Below, in pieces: positions 35,090-44,816 of a DNA stretch of 64,000 bases. The position numbers were made by a program, and so were the translations under genes. Origin of the DNA: Lachnospiraceae bacterium (GTDB lineage Bacteria > Bacillota > Clostridia > Lachnospirales > Lachnospiraceae); NCBI GenBank assembly GCA_017936785.1, contig JAGBEV010000053.1, positions 1 to 64,000 on the forward strand. Direction: 5' to 3'. A model generated the notes under the pieces. It ran no database searches and was not told the origin of the DNA. It was given only the letters and a program-made list of their open reading frames with translations. Numbering within the stretch: the first letter of the stretch is position 1; the number at the start of each line of letters is the position of its first letter.

Positions 35090-36289
35090 CTATTCCACTA
35101 CAACAACATTTTTATAGTACCAGTTAATGCCTCCGGTAATAGCAGCATCATCCAGGATGCCGCCTTCCTCACCTACAGTCTCTCCTGTGTTGGTTTCCAG
35201 CACCCCGTCAAACACATGATTGGTTCCATTCAATATTGCTGCTGTGGCTTCATCTACTTTTTCCTGTGTTCCGTCGGCACAAAAATCTGCCAGCCCTGTG
35301 ATCTGCACAAGTCCTTCCGCCATTCCCCCATAATAATTGCTTCCGTCCCAGCTTCCGTCCATAATGCTTTTTACTGCAGATGTATAATAAGCGCTCCAGT
35401 TCCAGATAACACTGCACAGACAGGAATCCGGCGTTTCCTTGCTCATGTCGGAATTATAGCCGATGCCGTACACACCATATTCCTGGGCAAGTGTCTGGGG
35501 AAAAGGCGTATCACAATGCTGTGCCATCACATCACAGCCCATATCCAAAAGCTTTCTGGAGGCAGCCTCTTCTCCTTCCGGATCATACCAGCTATTGGTT
35601 ACTGCCACATAAATCTCTGCATCCGGATTCACCGATTCCACACCGATGGCAAAAGCATCAATCCCTCCTGTTACCTCTGAATTGCTGGAATCCATTGCTG
35701 CCACATATCCGATCTTATTGGCAGTGGTATTCATTCCTGCCACAATACCGCTTAAATATCTTGCCTGATAGATTCTGCCGAAATAATTATTAAAATTCTT
35801 TCCATTGGACAGATAGCCCGTTCCGTGGGAAAAATACAGATCAGGATATTCTTCTGCCATCTCTGCCGTAGTTTCCATATACCCCCAGCTTGTGGTAAAG
35901 ATCACATTACATCCTTCATCAATACATTCCTGAATGCTTTCTCTGGTTGCTTCAGTATCAGCATCATCAACGATCTTGCGCACGATCTGCTCATCGGAAA
36001 GTCCCAGATTATTCTGCATTCCCAAAATTCCCAGGTCATGGGTATAGGAATAACCGCTTCCTTCACCGGGGTCCGATATATACAAAACGCCTACTTTGAT
36101 ATCTTCCTTTGAAATTCCTGCCGTATTTCCCTCATTCTCTGTGTCCACAGCATCTTTTTCAGCCCTTTCCTCAAGATATCCCTCATTGGTAGCAAGATCA
36201 TCCGGCTGATCCATGGCGCTGCCGCAGCCTGCCAAAACTCCGGCAATTGCCGCAACACACACTGCTGTCTTCCATAGTTTTCTTTTCAT
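35090..36289 (-). CDS. BMP-family solute-binding lipoprotein
   Basis: 399 aa from the ATG behind GGAGGAATACAT. Lipobox GVLAGC. The BMP/PnrA-type domain (about 50-390) has [53 protein letters not shown] and [22 protein letters not shown]. Relatives bind nucleosides for ABC importers. No permease or ATPase gene is near; the next gene is a chemoreceptor. It therefore probably acts as a ligand-presenting receptor for chemotaxis, though it could serve a transporter encoded elsewhere. Confidence 0.88.
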   Translation of the reverse strand: MKRKLWKTAVCVAAIAGVLAGCGSAMDQPDDLATNEGYLEERAEKDAVDTENEGNTAGISKEDIKVGVLYISDPGEGSGYSYTHDLGILGMQNNLGLSDEQIVRKIVDDADTEATRESIQECIDEGCNVIFTTSWGYMETTAEMAEEYPDLYFSHGTGYLSNGKNFNNYFGRIYQARYLSGIVAGMNTTANKIGYVAAMDSSNSEVTGGIDAFAIGVESVNPDAEIYVAVTNSWYDPEGEEAASRKLLDMGCDVMAQHCDTPFPQTLAQEYGVYGIGYNSDMSKETPDSCLCSVIWNWSAYYTSAVKSIMDGSWDGSNYYGGMAEGLVQITGLADFCADGTQEKVDEATAAILNGTNHVFDGVLETNTGETVGEEGGILDDAAITGGINWYYKNVVVVE

Positions 36290-36347
36290 ATGTATTCCTC
36301 CATTCACATATTTGTCGTATCTAAAGCCGCTTTCAATTTTTGAAATT

Positions 36348-38102
36348 TCAGTTATCGGCTATACACAGACCGCCCCAGCCTGTTTTGTCATTGGGCAGTT
36401 CCCCTGTCCCCGACAGGCTTTTTGCATGGCGGCACAGCCATGCCTTCATTTTTTCTCCATAAAGATAGGGATCTTCTCCCTGTAAAATCGCCCGCTCCAT
36501 CAAAAGCGCTGCTCCTCCTGTTGCAAAAGGGGTTGCATAGCTGGTTCCGTCCAGCCGTTGAATCCCATAGGCATTTTCTGAAAGGATTCCTACCCCCGGT
36601 GCCGCGATCTCCGGCTTGACCATATTGATATATCCTTCGGAAAGCCTTGTGACAAATCCCCTGCCGGAGAAATCCGCATAGGCTTCATAGACAGGATTAT
36701 AAGCTCCCACCGTAATGACTCTTTCCGCCGTAGACGGTATGGTAAGGGTCTGTTCCGGTACCGGCCGCAGGAAACGGGTATCCTGCCCCTTGATCTGTGA
36801 TGAGGGCATATAAAGGCTGTAATTCCCCGATACCAGTCTGGTAGGGCGCAGGATCATTCTCCAGACCCCTTGATTTACATAAGTATTGTCCGGGATAAAA
36901 TCCAGAAACACCTCCTGATTCACACTATAGGGCTGGGGTGCCCCTACATAAAACAGCAAGGATGTCTCCGCAAGATTTCGCCTGATGGTCCTGCCCATAT
37001 CTGTATAAGAATGAAAACTGAAGCTGTCTCCTGCCGGCGACTGAAGCAGGATCTCATAACTGTCCACGAAATTCAGCCATAGCTGCAGGTTAAATTCCCG
37101 CTCATAGCTCCCTATGGTAAATTCTATGACCCGCTCTCTTTCCCCCTGTCCGATCACACCGGCTGTATGGCCGCCTGCTGCCCCTTCATTGCCGCTCCCC
37201 ACACAGACTACCGTCCTTCCGATTTCCGCCATGTTGTTGATAAACCGTTCGATCAGCGCTGTTCCGTCATGGGCTCCGTAAGTGTTTCCAAAACTTAAAT
37301 TAACTGCAAGGGGCATCTGGATCTCCACGCCCTTATTGACTGCATAGTCCATGGCACGCATCAGGGAGGTTGTTAAAGGAAAGCTGCTGTTTGCCCCCGT
37401 ATCCAGCTTCACGATCAATAAAGAAGCTTCCGGCGCCACTCCTATGAGATTTACATCCACGCTGCCGTCAGCCCTTCTGCCGTTTCCTGCCGCAATAGCA
37501 GCAACAGCCGTGCCGTGACCGGAATTGTCCGGCGAAGGTCTCATGGCTTCACTTCCGTTTTCTCCTTCTGTTCCGTTTTCCCCCGTATTGTCATTTAATA
37601 ATATGGCATCCAGTTCCTCTTTGGTATATTCTCTGTTCTGGGTCTGGTCATAATAATACAAAACCCTTGTGGTCCCGTCCCCATTGCGGAACGCAGGTAA
37701 TTCAAAAGACAATCCGCTGTCAATGACAGCTATACATATGCCCCTTCCCCGGTATCGGTTTCCCAGTCCGGTTCCTCTGTACAGGCAGCTTGCAAAATTG
37801 CCGGCGGCATCATTGGCATAAAGCCGTTTGGGCTTTTCCACGAACTCTATTTCCTCCAATGCAGCCAACGCCTCTATATACCGTTTGGGAAGGGTTATGA
37901 TCGCATATCCTGCCGACAGGATCTCCACATGAATATCCCCTCCGGAAATTCCTGATATGTCTCCGTGAAATTTGACAATAACCTCCCACTGCTCATTATC
38001 CCTATCGGTTCCTGCCCTCAAAACAGGCGAAGCCATACGTTCTTCTTGTGTAGCATCTAAAGAAAGATTTAGCAGATTTTCCGCTTTTTGATTTTCCGGC
38101 AT
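36348..38102 (-). CDS. Csp-like subtilisin-family serine protease
   Basis: 584 aa S8 protease without a signal peptide. The catalytic triad is complete: Asp128 in AVIDSG, His196 in SGHGTAVAAI and Ser521 in GTSYATPFATGG, with the oxyanion Asn near 305 (SGNEGAAG). The N-terminal 100 residues look like a prodomain. A large insert of about 120 residues lies between 320 and 450. This architecture resembles the CspA/B/C germination proteases of Clostridia. A role in spore germination is plausible but unproven. Confidence 0.85.
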   Translation of the reverse strand: MPENQKAENLLNLSLDATQEERMASPVLRAGTDRDNEQWEVIVKFHGDISGISGGDIHVEILSAGYAIITLPKRYIEALAALEEIEFVEKPKRLYANDAAGNFASCLYRGTGLGNRYRGRGICIAVIDSGLSFELPAFRNGDGTTRVLYYYDQTQNREYTKEELDAILLNDNTGENGTEGENGSEAMRPSPDNSGHGTAVAAIAAGNGRRADGSVDVNLIGVAPEASLLIVKLDTGANSSFPLTTSLMRAMDYAVNKGVEIQMPLAVNLSFGNTYGAHDGTALIERFINNMAEIGRTVVCVGSGNEGAAGGHTAGVIGQGERERVIEFTIGSYEREFNLQLWLNFVDSYEILLQSPAGDSFSFHSYTDMGRTIRRNLAETSLLFYVGAPQPYSVNQEVFLDFIPDNTYVNQGVWRMILRPTRLVSGNYSLYMPSSQIKGQDTRFLRPVPEQTLTIPSTAERVITVGAYNPVYEAYADFSGRGFVTRLSEGYINMVKPEIAAPGVGILSENAYGIQRLDGTSYATPFATGGAALLMERAILQGEDPYLYGEKMKAWLCRHAKSLSGTGELPNDKTGWGGLCIADN

Positions 38103-38164
38103 ACATTTTCTCCGGTATTTCTTTTCTTTATGCTATGGTGTTTTTCCTCAAATGTTGCCCCGGA

Positions 38165-39981
38165 TCAGCTTAACCGTTCAATAAACGCTTCTCCGCATAC
38201 AGGTCTGGAATAATAATATCCCTGGAAGAAATCACATCCCATTTCAGTCAGCTTTTCTGCCTGCCCGGCATCTTCCACACCCTCTGCAATGAGCTCCATC
38301 TGCATATCCTTGATCATGGAAATGGTGTGCTTTAAGGCACACATGGCTTTTGAATTTTCCATTGCGGACCATACCATGGACTTATCCAGTTTAATGGTAT
38401 GAAACGGATACTTGATAATGTGCGCTGTATTGGAAAATCCGGTTCCGTGATCTCCAAATTGATATAGTGGTATTCCAGATGATATTCATCCATGATCCGG
38501 AGCAGACTTTCATGTAATCTTTCCTGCATGCACTGAACAGCAGAAAGATTCACATCAATATATTCAATGCCATACTCCCATATTTTCTTTTCAGACATAA
38601 AACGGCATACTTCCCGAAACACAAATTCTCCGATTTCCAGGATCAGCCCGTTTTTTTCTGCCAGCGGGATAAATTCTTCCGGGCTGATAAATCCCATCTC
38701 CCAATGTTTCAGCCTGACCAATGCCTCTGCAGAAACAAACCGTTTCTCCATTACAGAATAGATGGGCTGATAGTATACTTCAAATTTCTTTTCTCTCAGC
38801 GCCTGCTTCATGATCTGAAGAATTTCCTGTTCTCTTCTGCCATCCTTCAGGATATCCTCTCCGGGATAAATGACCACTTCATCTCCTGCCGTTCTCGCCT
38901 GAACCAGAGAATAACCGATCATATCCACCACATCTTCCAATCTGCCTGCGCTATCCGGATAAGAGATCATACACATGGGCACGGATAGGGAAACCTCCAC
39001 ATCCTTGCAGGAAAAAGAACATCGGAATCGTTCATGTATTTTTCCCATGAGCCTTTCCCATTCCTCTTTAGAAGCCTTTGCCATGACCACAAAGCAACTG
39101 CCTGATAAATAAAACACCTTTTTATGTCCTGCCTCATCATTGAGAAATTCTGCAATCTCTTTTAGCAGCTGTTTTTCACTGTCAACACCAAGAGTCTCGC
39201 TGATATATTTCAATCCCTCTACCTGCAATCCCAGCACATCAAAATGTTTTTCCTTTTCAATATAAGAAGAAAGCATTTCCAAAAATGCCATTCTGTTATA
39301 AATCCCCAATTGTCTATCCGAATAATCCTCCGGATTTTCCATGGACAGATAGATCAGCATGACGGAAAGGGCAATGGCAAACTGTATAATCATAAGCTTT
39401 GGAGAGAGCATTTGTACAATGATCGCCACAAGGCTGGAAATAGTATAGCAATAAACCGATGCCTTCTGCAGTCCCGTCAGCTTTTTATGATAAACTATGG
39501 CATAGATCAATGATGATCCCATATAAAAAATCGCAATGACATAAAGTGCCAGCATAAAACTGCCATGCAGATAGACCTTACTTTTATCAAAATAAAAAAC
39601 TCCTTTTGTCCATGGTGTCATAAGGATCAACAGAACAGAAATGGAAATGGGAATTCCCAGGGATACCTTTTCCTTAAGGTTCAGACCTTCTCTCGATTTA
39701 ATGGTAAGAAGAATATAAATAAAATAAATAACAGGGATCGCATTAAAAGCGATCAGATATGCTTCATTGAGCAGATAATTCAGAAACAGATTGACGTGCC
39801 CGCTATGTTCAATGGTATAGATGGTGATCAAATCCAACGCATTAGATATAAACGCTGTCCAGATCAGAAATGAAAATGCTCTGGTCTGGCGCGTATTGAT
39901 AGTTTTTTTATAAAAAAAGTGAAGCATAACTGTAGCCAGGATGATCACTCCTGCCACATCATAATGTATCACATATTTCAT
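38165..39981 (-). pseudogene. GGDEF-EAL c-di-GMP phosphodiesterase, frameshifted in EAL
   Basis: The N-terminal 210 residues have about seven membrane helices. A degenerate GGDEF domain follows, with LSGSCFVV where GGDEF should be. The EAL domain has EALVRL and VNLSAVQ and reaches NLEITE, then leaves frame at about 38444-38452. The correct continuation, DHGTGFSNTAHIIKYPF then KLDKSMVW to the end at 38165, is in another frame. About 30 residues normally between NLEITE and DDFGTG are missing. The start is ATG 39981 behind AAGGGGATCGGAT. It is either a true pseudogene or an assembly error. Confidence 0.85.
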
Positions 39982-40048
39982 ATCCGATCCCCTTTTTTCA
40001 TCAAGCACAACATTATAGTACCATAGTCACACAAGAATTTCAATTATC

Positions 40049-41398
40049 TTAGATCTTCTCTGAGTCCCAAATCCTGCGCCTGAATCTTTGATAATATGCA
40101 AAATTGATGATAATACCGAATATGGTAGCAGCAGGTGCTGCCCATCCGATCATGGTCAGGGTAGCCCCCGGCCGGACACTCATAAAATAAGACATTGGCA
40201 GCCTTACCATAAAGGTCTGTGCAAGGCCCTGTGCCATAACGAAAATGGTTTTCTCATGGCCGTTATAATATCCCATAAAACTAAAGAGCACACTGGTAAC
40301 TACCGCTTCCGGGGCAAACCCTTTCAAATAAGCCGCCGCCTGAACGATAACGGCTTTGTCTTTGGTAAACAAAGATGCCAGCAGATCCCCTTTTAAAAAT
40401 GCAAATACAGCAATAAAAATACCTACGCCTGCGCCGATCGCCATACCGCATAACATGGCATGCCTGGCACGTTTTTCTTTTCCGGCTCCCACATTTTGTC
40501 CCACAAAGGATGCCATGGACTGCATCAGGCTGGAAGGAACCAGCATGACAAAGCTCACGATCTTATTTGCAACGCCGTATCCCGACGAAGCCTCCAGCCC
40601 CAGCCTGTTAATAAAGGCACATAGAGCCAGAAAAGATATATTGGTCAAAAACTCCTGCAAGGCAATGGGTGCTCCCAGCCTTAGGAACCGTTTTACTTCC
40701 GGATTAAAACAGATGTCTTCTTTTTTCATGGTAAAAGGCAGTTTCTGTTTTCTGATAATGACCAGGGATAAGACCACACTGACCGCCTGGGCAAAAATCG
40801 TTGCAATTGCCGCTCCTGCCACATTTAAACCAAAGCCTGCTATGAGCACCAGATCTCCGATAATATTGGCGACACAGGCGATCGCCACAAAGATCAGGGG
40901 CAGCCTGGAATTTCCCAGACCTCTGAACACGCTGCTGATCACATTATAGCCTACTACAAAAACAATCCCCCCGCCGCAGATCTTTACATAAAGGGAGGTC
41001 AGTTCCACCGCTTCCTTTGGTGCCTGCATCAAAACTGCCAGTTGTCTGGAAAAAATAAGAAGAAGTATCATTAAAACAACTGACAAAACAAGAAAGAAAC
41101 AAATGACACCGCCCAATACCCTGCCGATGCGTTCCTCTTTCTTTTCCCCCAGATACCGGCTGATCAGGACTGTGATCCCCATGGTCAGACCTGTAATGGT
41201 AAAAACCACCAGATTGATAATATTGCTGCCTGTGGACACGGCAGAAATTCCTGCTGTTGTGCCAAACCAGCCTACCACCAGCAGATCCACTGCTCCGTAC
41301 ATTGCCTGCAGTACCAGGGCACCGAATATGGGCACCATAAATTTCACCAGCTTTGCCGGTATACTTCCTGTTGTAAAATCGCTGTTCTGATTTTCCAT
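40049..41398 (-). CDS. MATE-family efflux transporter
   Basis: About 449 aa with 12 membrane helices in two similar halves (MYGAVDLLVVGWFGTTAGISAVS in the first half; a matching GLEASSGYGVANKI in the second). Members export drugs or metabolites by Na+ or H+ antiport. Three ATGs are possible; the third (41398) has the best spacing from GGAATGG. It stands alone between the broken EAL gene and a terminator. The substrate is unknown. Confidence 0.92.
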   Translation of the reverse strand: MENQNSDFTTGSIPAKLVKFMVPIFGALVLQAMYGAVDLLVVGWFGTTAGISAVSTGSNIINLVVFTITGLTMGITVLISRYLGEKKEERIGRVLGGVICFFLVLSVVLMILLLIFSRQLAVLMQAPKEAVELTSLYVKICGGGIVFVVGYNVISSVFRGLGNSRLPLIFVAIACVANIIGDLVLIAGFGLNVAGAAIATIFAQAVSVVLSLVIIRKQKLPFTMKKEDICFNPEVKRFLRLGAPIALQEFLTNISFLALCAFINRLGLEASSGYGVANKIVSFVMLVPSSLMQSMASFVGQNVGAGKEKRARHAMLCGMAIGAGVGIFIAVFAFLKGDLLASLFTKDKAVIVQAAAYLKGFAPEAVVTSVLFSFMGYYNGHEKTIFVMAQGLAQTFMVRLPMSYFMSVRPGATLTMIGWAAPAATIFGIIINFAYYQRFRRRIWDSEKI

Positions 41399-41472
41399 TT
41401 TTATATCCATTCCTTTCATTGTAAACCAGCTATGTTTCTATTTCATTACAGAGAAAACGACAATATTATAGC

Positions 41473-41522
41473 AAAAAGAAAGACCTGTTTCCAGTGGCAG
41501 TTGCCTTTAGAACAAGTCTTTC
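41473..41522. terminator. bidirectional terminator after ABC transporter 2
   Basis: GAAAGACCTGTT (41478-41489) and AACAAGTCTTTC (41511-41522) pair with one mismatch. The stem is flanked by TTTTTGC on the minus strand and CTCTTTTT on the plus strand. It lies 40 bases after the binding-protein stop and before the MATE gene. Confidence 0.85.
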
Positions 41523-41562
41523 TCTTTTTCCGCCTGATGGGTATATCAGATTGTCAGAGTGC

Positions 41563-42513
41563 TTACTGTACGTTCTCTGTTTTTCCTTCTTCCACACCGA
41601 TAAAGTAATCTTCTGTTAAGCCATAGGACTCAAGAATTTTCATTAAAGTTCCGTCTTCCTTCATTTCATTTAATGCTCCGTTTACTTCTGCAAGGAAGTC
41701 TGCATCCTCAAAACGGACAGCGGCACCGATTCTTCCTACAGCTTCTGCATCATAAGGGCTCATTAACTTTAATTCCAGGCTGGAATCCTGTGAAATGGTG
41801 TAACCGGAAACAATACCGTCAGTAATGACCGCATCAACTTTTCCTGCATTTACGGCTGTCATCAGGGTTGCCTGGTTTTCATATCCTACCAGCTCCTTGA
41901 TCTTGCCCTCTTTTACCCACTGTTCACCTGTTTCATAGAAGGCTGTACCGGGCTGTGCTCCTACCACTGCATCCTTTAAGGATTCTTTAGTGGTAAACTC
42001 TGAATCGGTCCTGATGGTGATCGCTTCACCTTCTGTATACCATACATCTGTAAATAATGCTACTTCCAGACGCTCATCCTTGATATACATGGCATCTGCC
42101 ACCATATCTACATTTTTGTTATTCAATTCGATCAGCATATTGGAGAAATCCGTTACCTGAGCCTGAATTTCCGGAATGCCCAGTCTGTTGCAGATTTCCT
42201 GAAGGATTTCTACATCAAGTCCTTTCAGTTCATTGGTATCCACATCATAGTAGCAGAAAGGCGCATCATTGGAGGTTGCGATGGTAATATAGCCTCTGTC
42301 TTTGATCTCCTTTAATAATGCAGATTCCTCACCGTCTGTTTTCGGAGTTTCAGCTTCGGCTTCTCCTTCTGCTGCCTCTGCTTCTTCTTCCGCAGGCGCT
42401 TCCGTTTCCTCTGCTGGTGCTGTTGTTTCCTCTGTTCCTTCACTGCCGCAGCCTGTCAGCATAGCTGCTGTCAATACAGCTGCCAATACCATCGATAATA
42501 ATTTCTTTTTCAT
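41563..42513 (-). CDS. amino acid ABC transporter 2, substrate-binding lipoprotein
   Basis: 316 aa. Signal peptide with lipobox MLTGC, then a long Glu/Ala/Thr-rich linker (about 25-60) and an SBP_bac_3 domain: YITIATSNDAPFCYYDVDTNELKGLDVEILQEI, MYIKDERLEVALFTDVWY, and VVGAQPGTAFYETG. It is the last gene of an ATPase-permease-binding protein order, the reverse of transporter 1. The ligand may be an amino acid or an omega-amino acid feeding the neighbouring aminotransferase. Confidence 0.92.
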   Translation of the reverse strand: MKKKLLSMVLAAVLTAAMLTGCGSEGTEETTAPAEETEAPAEEEAEAAEGEAEAETPKTDGEESALLKEIKDRGYITIATSNDAPFCYYDVDTNELKGLDVEILQEICNRLGIPEIQAQVTDFSNMLIELNNKNVDMVADAMYIKDERLEVALFTDVWYTEGEAITIRTDSEFTTKESLKDAVVGAQPGTAFYETGEQWVKEGKIKELVGYENQATLMTAVNAGKVDAVITDGIVSGYTISQDSSLELKLMSPYDAEAVGRIGAAVRFEDADFLAEVNGALNEMKEDGTLMKILESYGLTEDYFIGVEEGKTENVQ

Positions 42514-42569
42514 AATGTTTTCTCCTCTCTCTTATGTATTTTCAAGAAGCGGTCCTCATGCCCCAGGGC

Positions 42570-43277
42570 TTAAGAACGTTTCATTCTTGACCGTTTTAAA
42601 TGCCTTTCCAGAGCTACTGTCAGTCTGGAAAGGGGTACTGATAAGATCAGATATACAATCGCCACGATAGTATATGCTTCTACTGTTAAAAATGTCTGGG
42701 ACGCAAAGGTCTTGGCACGAAGCAGCAGCTCCTGTACGGAGATCATTGCAAGTAAGGAAGTATCCTTGATCATCATGACCAGATAATTGCCGAATACCGG
42801 AACTGAATTCCGGATTGCCGGCGGAATGATAAATTTAAATAACACTTGTGATTCAGAAAATCCCAGTGCCAGTCCGGCTTCCCTTTGTCCCGGATCAATG
42901 GAAAGGATCGCAGAACGGATGACTTCAGACATATAACAGCCGTAGTTAATGGCAAAACCGATGATACCGGAAAGGGTTGCGGAAATCTGTACATGGGTTT
43001 CCGCCCCAAAGGCTCCTGCAATGCCGTCAATGAGCATGGGAATTACATAATAAATATAGAAAAACTGTACCAATAAGGGTGTGCCCCTGATAAATTCAAT
43101 AAACAATACCAGAATCCTGTTTAATATTTTGCTCTTGCTGACTCTTCCGATCGCTAAAAGCAATGCCATTGCCAATGCTCCCAGAAACCCCAGCGCCGTA
43201 ACATATAAAACAACGCCTATGCCTTTTCCCAGGCTGGGTAATAATTGTTGAAACGCTTTCGCCCAATGTAAATTCAT
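42570..43277 (-). CDS. amino acid ABC transporter 2, permease
   Basis: 235 aa HisM-type permease with about five spans, FIRGTPLLVQFFYIYYV near residue 63 and the EAA loop EAGLALGFSESQVLFKFIIPPAIRNSVP near 137. RBS GGGAGGAATGACTT. It lies 15 bases after the ATPase gene and 56 bases before the binding-protein gene. Confidence 0.93.
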   Translation of the reverse strand: MNLHWAKAFQQLLPSLGKGIGVVLYVTALGFLGALAMALLLAIGRVSKSKILNRILVLFIEFIRGTPLLVQFFYIYYVIPMLIDGIAGAFGAETHVQISATLSGIIGFAINYGCYMSEVIRSAILSIDPGQREAGLALGFSESQVLFKFIIPPAIRNSVPVFGNYLVMMIKDTSLLAMISVQELLLRAKTFASQTFLTVEAYTIVAIVYLILSVPLSRLTVALERHLKRSRMKRS

Positions 43278-43292
43278 AAGTCATTCCTCCCT

Positions 43293-44027
43293 CTACTTGT
43301 TTAACACTCTGGATAAGAACGCCTGTGTTCTAGGATTCTTAGGATTGGTAAATATCTCATCAGGACTGCCCTCTTCCACAATATAGCCGCCATCCATAAA
43401 GATGACTCTGTCCGCCACATCTTTGGCAAATCCCATTTCGTGGGTTACTACTAACATGGTCATGCCTTCTTTGGCAAGGTTTTTCATAACCTCCAGCACA
43501 TCCCCTACCAGCTCAGGGTCCAATGCGGAAGTAGGTTCATCAAATAACAGCACTTCCGGGTCCATGGCAAGTGCCCTGGCAATTGCCACACGCTGCTGCT
43601 GACCTCCTGACAGAGTTTCAGGATAGACTCCTGCCTTTGCCTTTAACCCTACTTTATCTAACAGATCCATTGCCTTTTCTTCCGCCTCAGCCTTGGAAAG
43701 CTTATTTAACTGCATAGGCGCCACCGTAATGTTGTCCAAAACGGTTTTCAAGGTAAACAGATTAAATCTCTGGAACACCATGCCTACGCTCTTTCTGTAA
43801 TTCTTTACTTTTTTACCTAATTTTGTTATATCTTCACCTTTGTATACGATCTCGCCGCCCGTAGGCTTTTCCAAAAGATTACAGCAGCGAAGCATAGTGC
43901 TCTTGCCGGAACCGGAAGGACCGATGATAACGATCACTTCTCCTTTTTCCACCTGCAAATTGATATCCCTTAATACCTGTAGATCACCAAAGGATTTGGA
44001 AAGATTTTTGATCTCCAATAAAGCCAT
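43293..44027 (-). CDS. amino acid ABC transporter 2, ATP-binding subunit
   Basis: 244 aa GlnQ-type ATPase started at the ATG behind GGGAGGAGTCTAT. Walker [10 protein letters not shown], signature LSGGQQQR, Walker [13 protein letters not shown] and switch VVTHEMGF are intact. It is the first gene of transporter 2 and follows a terminator that ends the aminotransferase-dehydrogenase-kinase-like transcript. Confidence 0.93.
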   Translation of the reverse strand: MALLEIKNLSKSFGDLQVLRDINLQVEKGEVIVIIGPSGSGKSTMLRCCNLLEKPTGGEIVYKGEDITKLGKKVKNYRKSVGMVFQRFNLFTLKTVLDNITVAPMQLNKLSKAEAEEKAMDLLDKVGLKAKAGVYPETLSGGQQQRVAIARALAMDPEVLLFDEPTSALDPELVGDVLEVMKNLAKEGMTMLVVTHEMGFAKDVADRVIFMDGGYIVEEGSPDEIFTNPKNPRTQAFLSRVLNK

Positions 44028-44091
44028 ATAGACTCCTCCCTTCATACTTATGAGAAAGCTTGTTTTTTTTCTTCCAGCATTTTGGAAAATG

Positions 44092-44126
44092 AAAAAGACG
44101 GGACTTATCTCCTGATCAGCCCCGTC
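44092..44126. terminator. terminator after cytidylate-kinase-like copy 2
   Basis: GACGGG and CCCGTC form a 6-bp stem, partly extended, with T-runs on both sides (CTTTTTC on the minus strand, GCTTTTTATT on the plus). It separates the aminotransferase operon from transporter 2. Confidence 0.8.
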
Positions 44127-44174
44127 GCTTTTTATTCTGCACTTTTCAGTTTTATTTCTTTTTCATAATACCTG

Positions 44175-44786
44175 TTATTCTTCTTCAGACAGGAATTTCT
44201 TTTTGATGATGTCCACCAAAAGCTCCGCCGTCCCATCCACACCCAGCAAATGGGAGTTGATCAAAAGATCCTTGTACCTGGGATCGTTCATGGCATATCC
44301 TGCATAATGTTTATGATACTGCGCTCTTGCCTTATCCACATCATTGATCATTTTCTTAGCTTCCGACTCTTTCATTCCCAGAAGCTCCACACAGTTTTTC
44401 AGCTTGTCCTCAAAGGAAGCATAAATATAAACATGTATTGCATTTTCCATATTTTTCAAAATGTAGTCCGAGCACCTTCCTACAATGATACAGGACTCTT
44501 TTTCCACCAGCTGGTTAATGATCTTCTGCTGTGCAATAAAGATATTGTCCTGTACATCCGTCGTACCCATGCCCAAAGGATACTTCATGCCAAAAAAGGT
44601 ATTTTTTGCACTTTCTTCCAGATTGGATACGGAAGATAAAGGCATGTTCATTCGTTTGGCAGTTTCTTCCACAATATCCCTGTCATAGCATTCAATGCCC
44701 AGAAGCTCTGCGGCTTTCTTGGCAATGGGACGTCCCATACTGCCGAATTCTCTGGTGATGGTTACCACAAATCTCTTATGCTGCAT
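44175..44786 (-). CDS. cytidylate-kinase-like P-loop protein (copy 2)
   Basis: 203 aa from the ATG behind GGGAGGAATCGAT. Same family as the gene at 9531-10115: VTITREFGSMGRPIAKKAAELLG, IIVGRCSDYIL, and a downstream stretch rich in Lys and Asp. The phosphate loop GSMGRP lacks the GKS/T of ordinary kinases. It lies 30 bases after the iron alcohol dehydrogenase gene and just before transporter 2. Two independent placements next to amino acid transporters suggest a linked role that is not yet known. Confidence 0.8.
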   Translation of the reverse strand: MQHKRFVVTITREFGSMGRPIAKKAAELLGIECYDRDIVEETAKRMNMPLSSVSNLEESAKNTFFGMKYPLGMGTTDVQDNIFIAQQKIINQLVEKESCIIVGRCSDYILKNMENAIHVYIYASFEDKLKNCVELLGMKESEAKKMINDVDKARAQYHKHYAGYAMNDPRYKDLLINSHLLGVDGTAELLVDIIKKKFLSEEE

Positions 44787-44816
44787 ATCGATTCCTCCCT
44801 TTTGTTTCACATTTCC

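Noticed and set aside
36352-36359. GCCGATAA as a third sigma-D promoter for the BMP-chemoreceptor unit
   Set aside because: The bases encode the last codons of the subtilase (ending ADN) and no TAAA lies 15-16 bases upstream; kept only as a note in the chemoreceptor finding.
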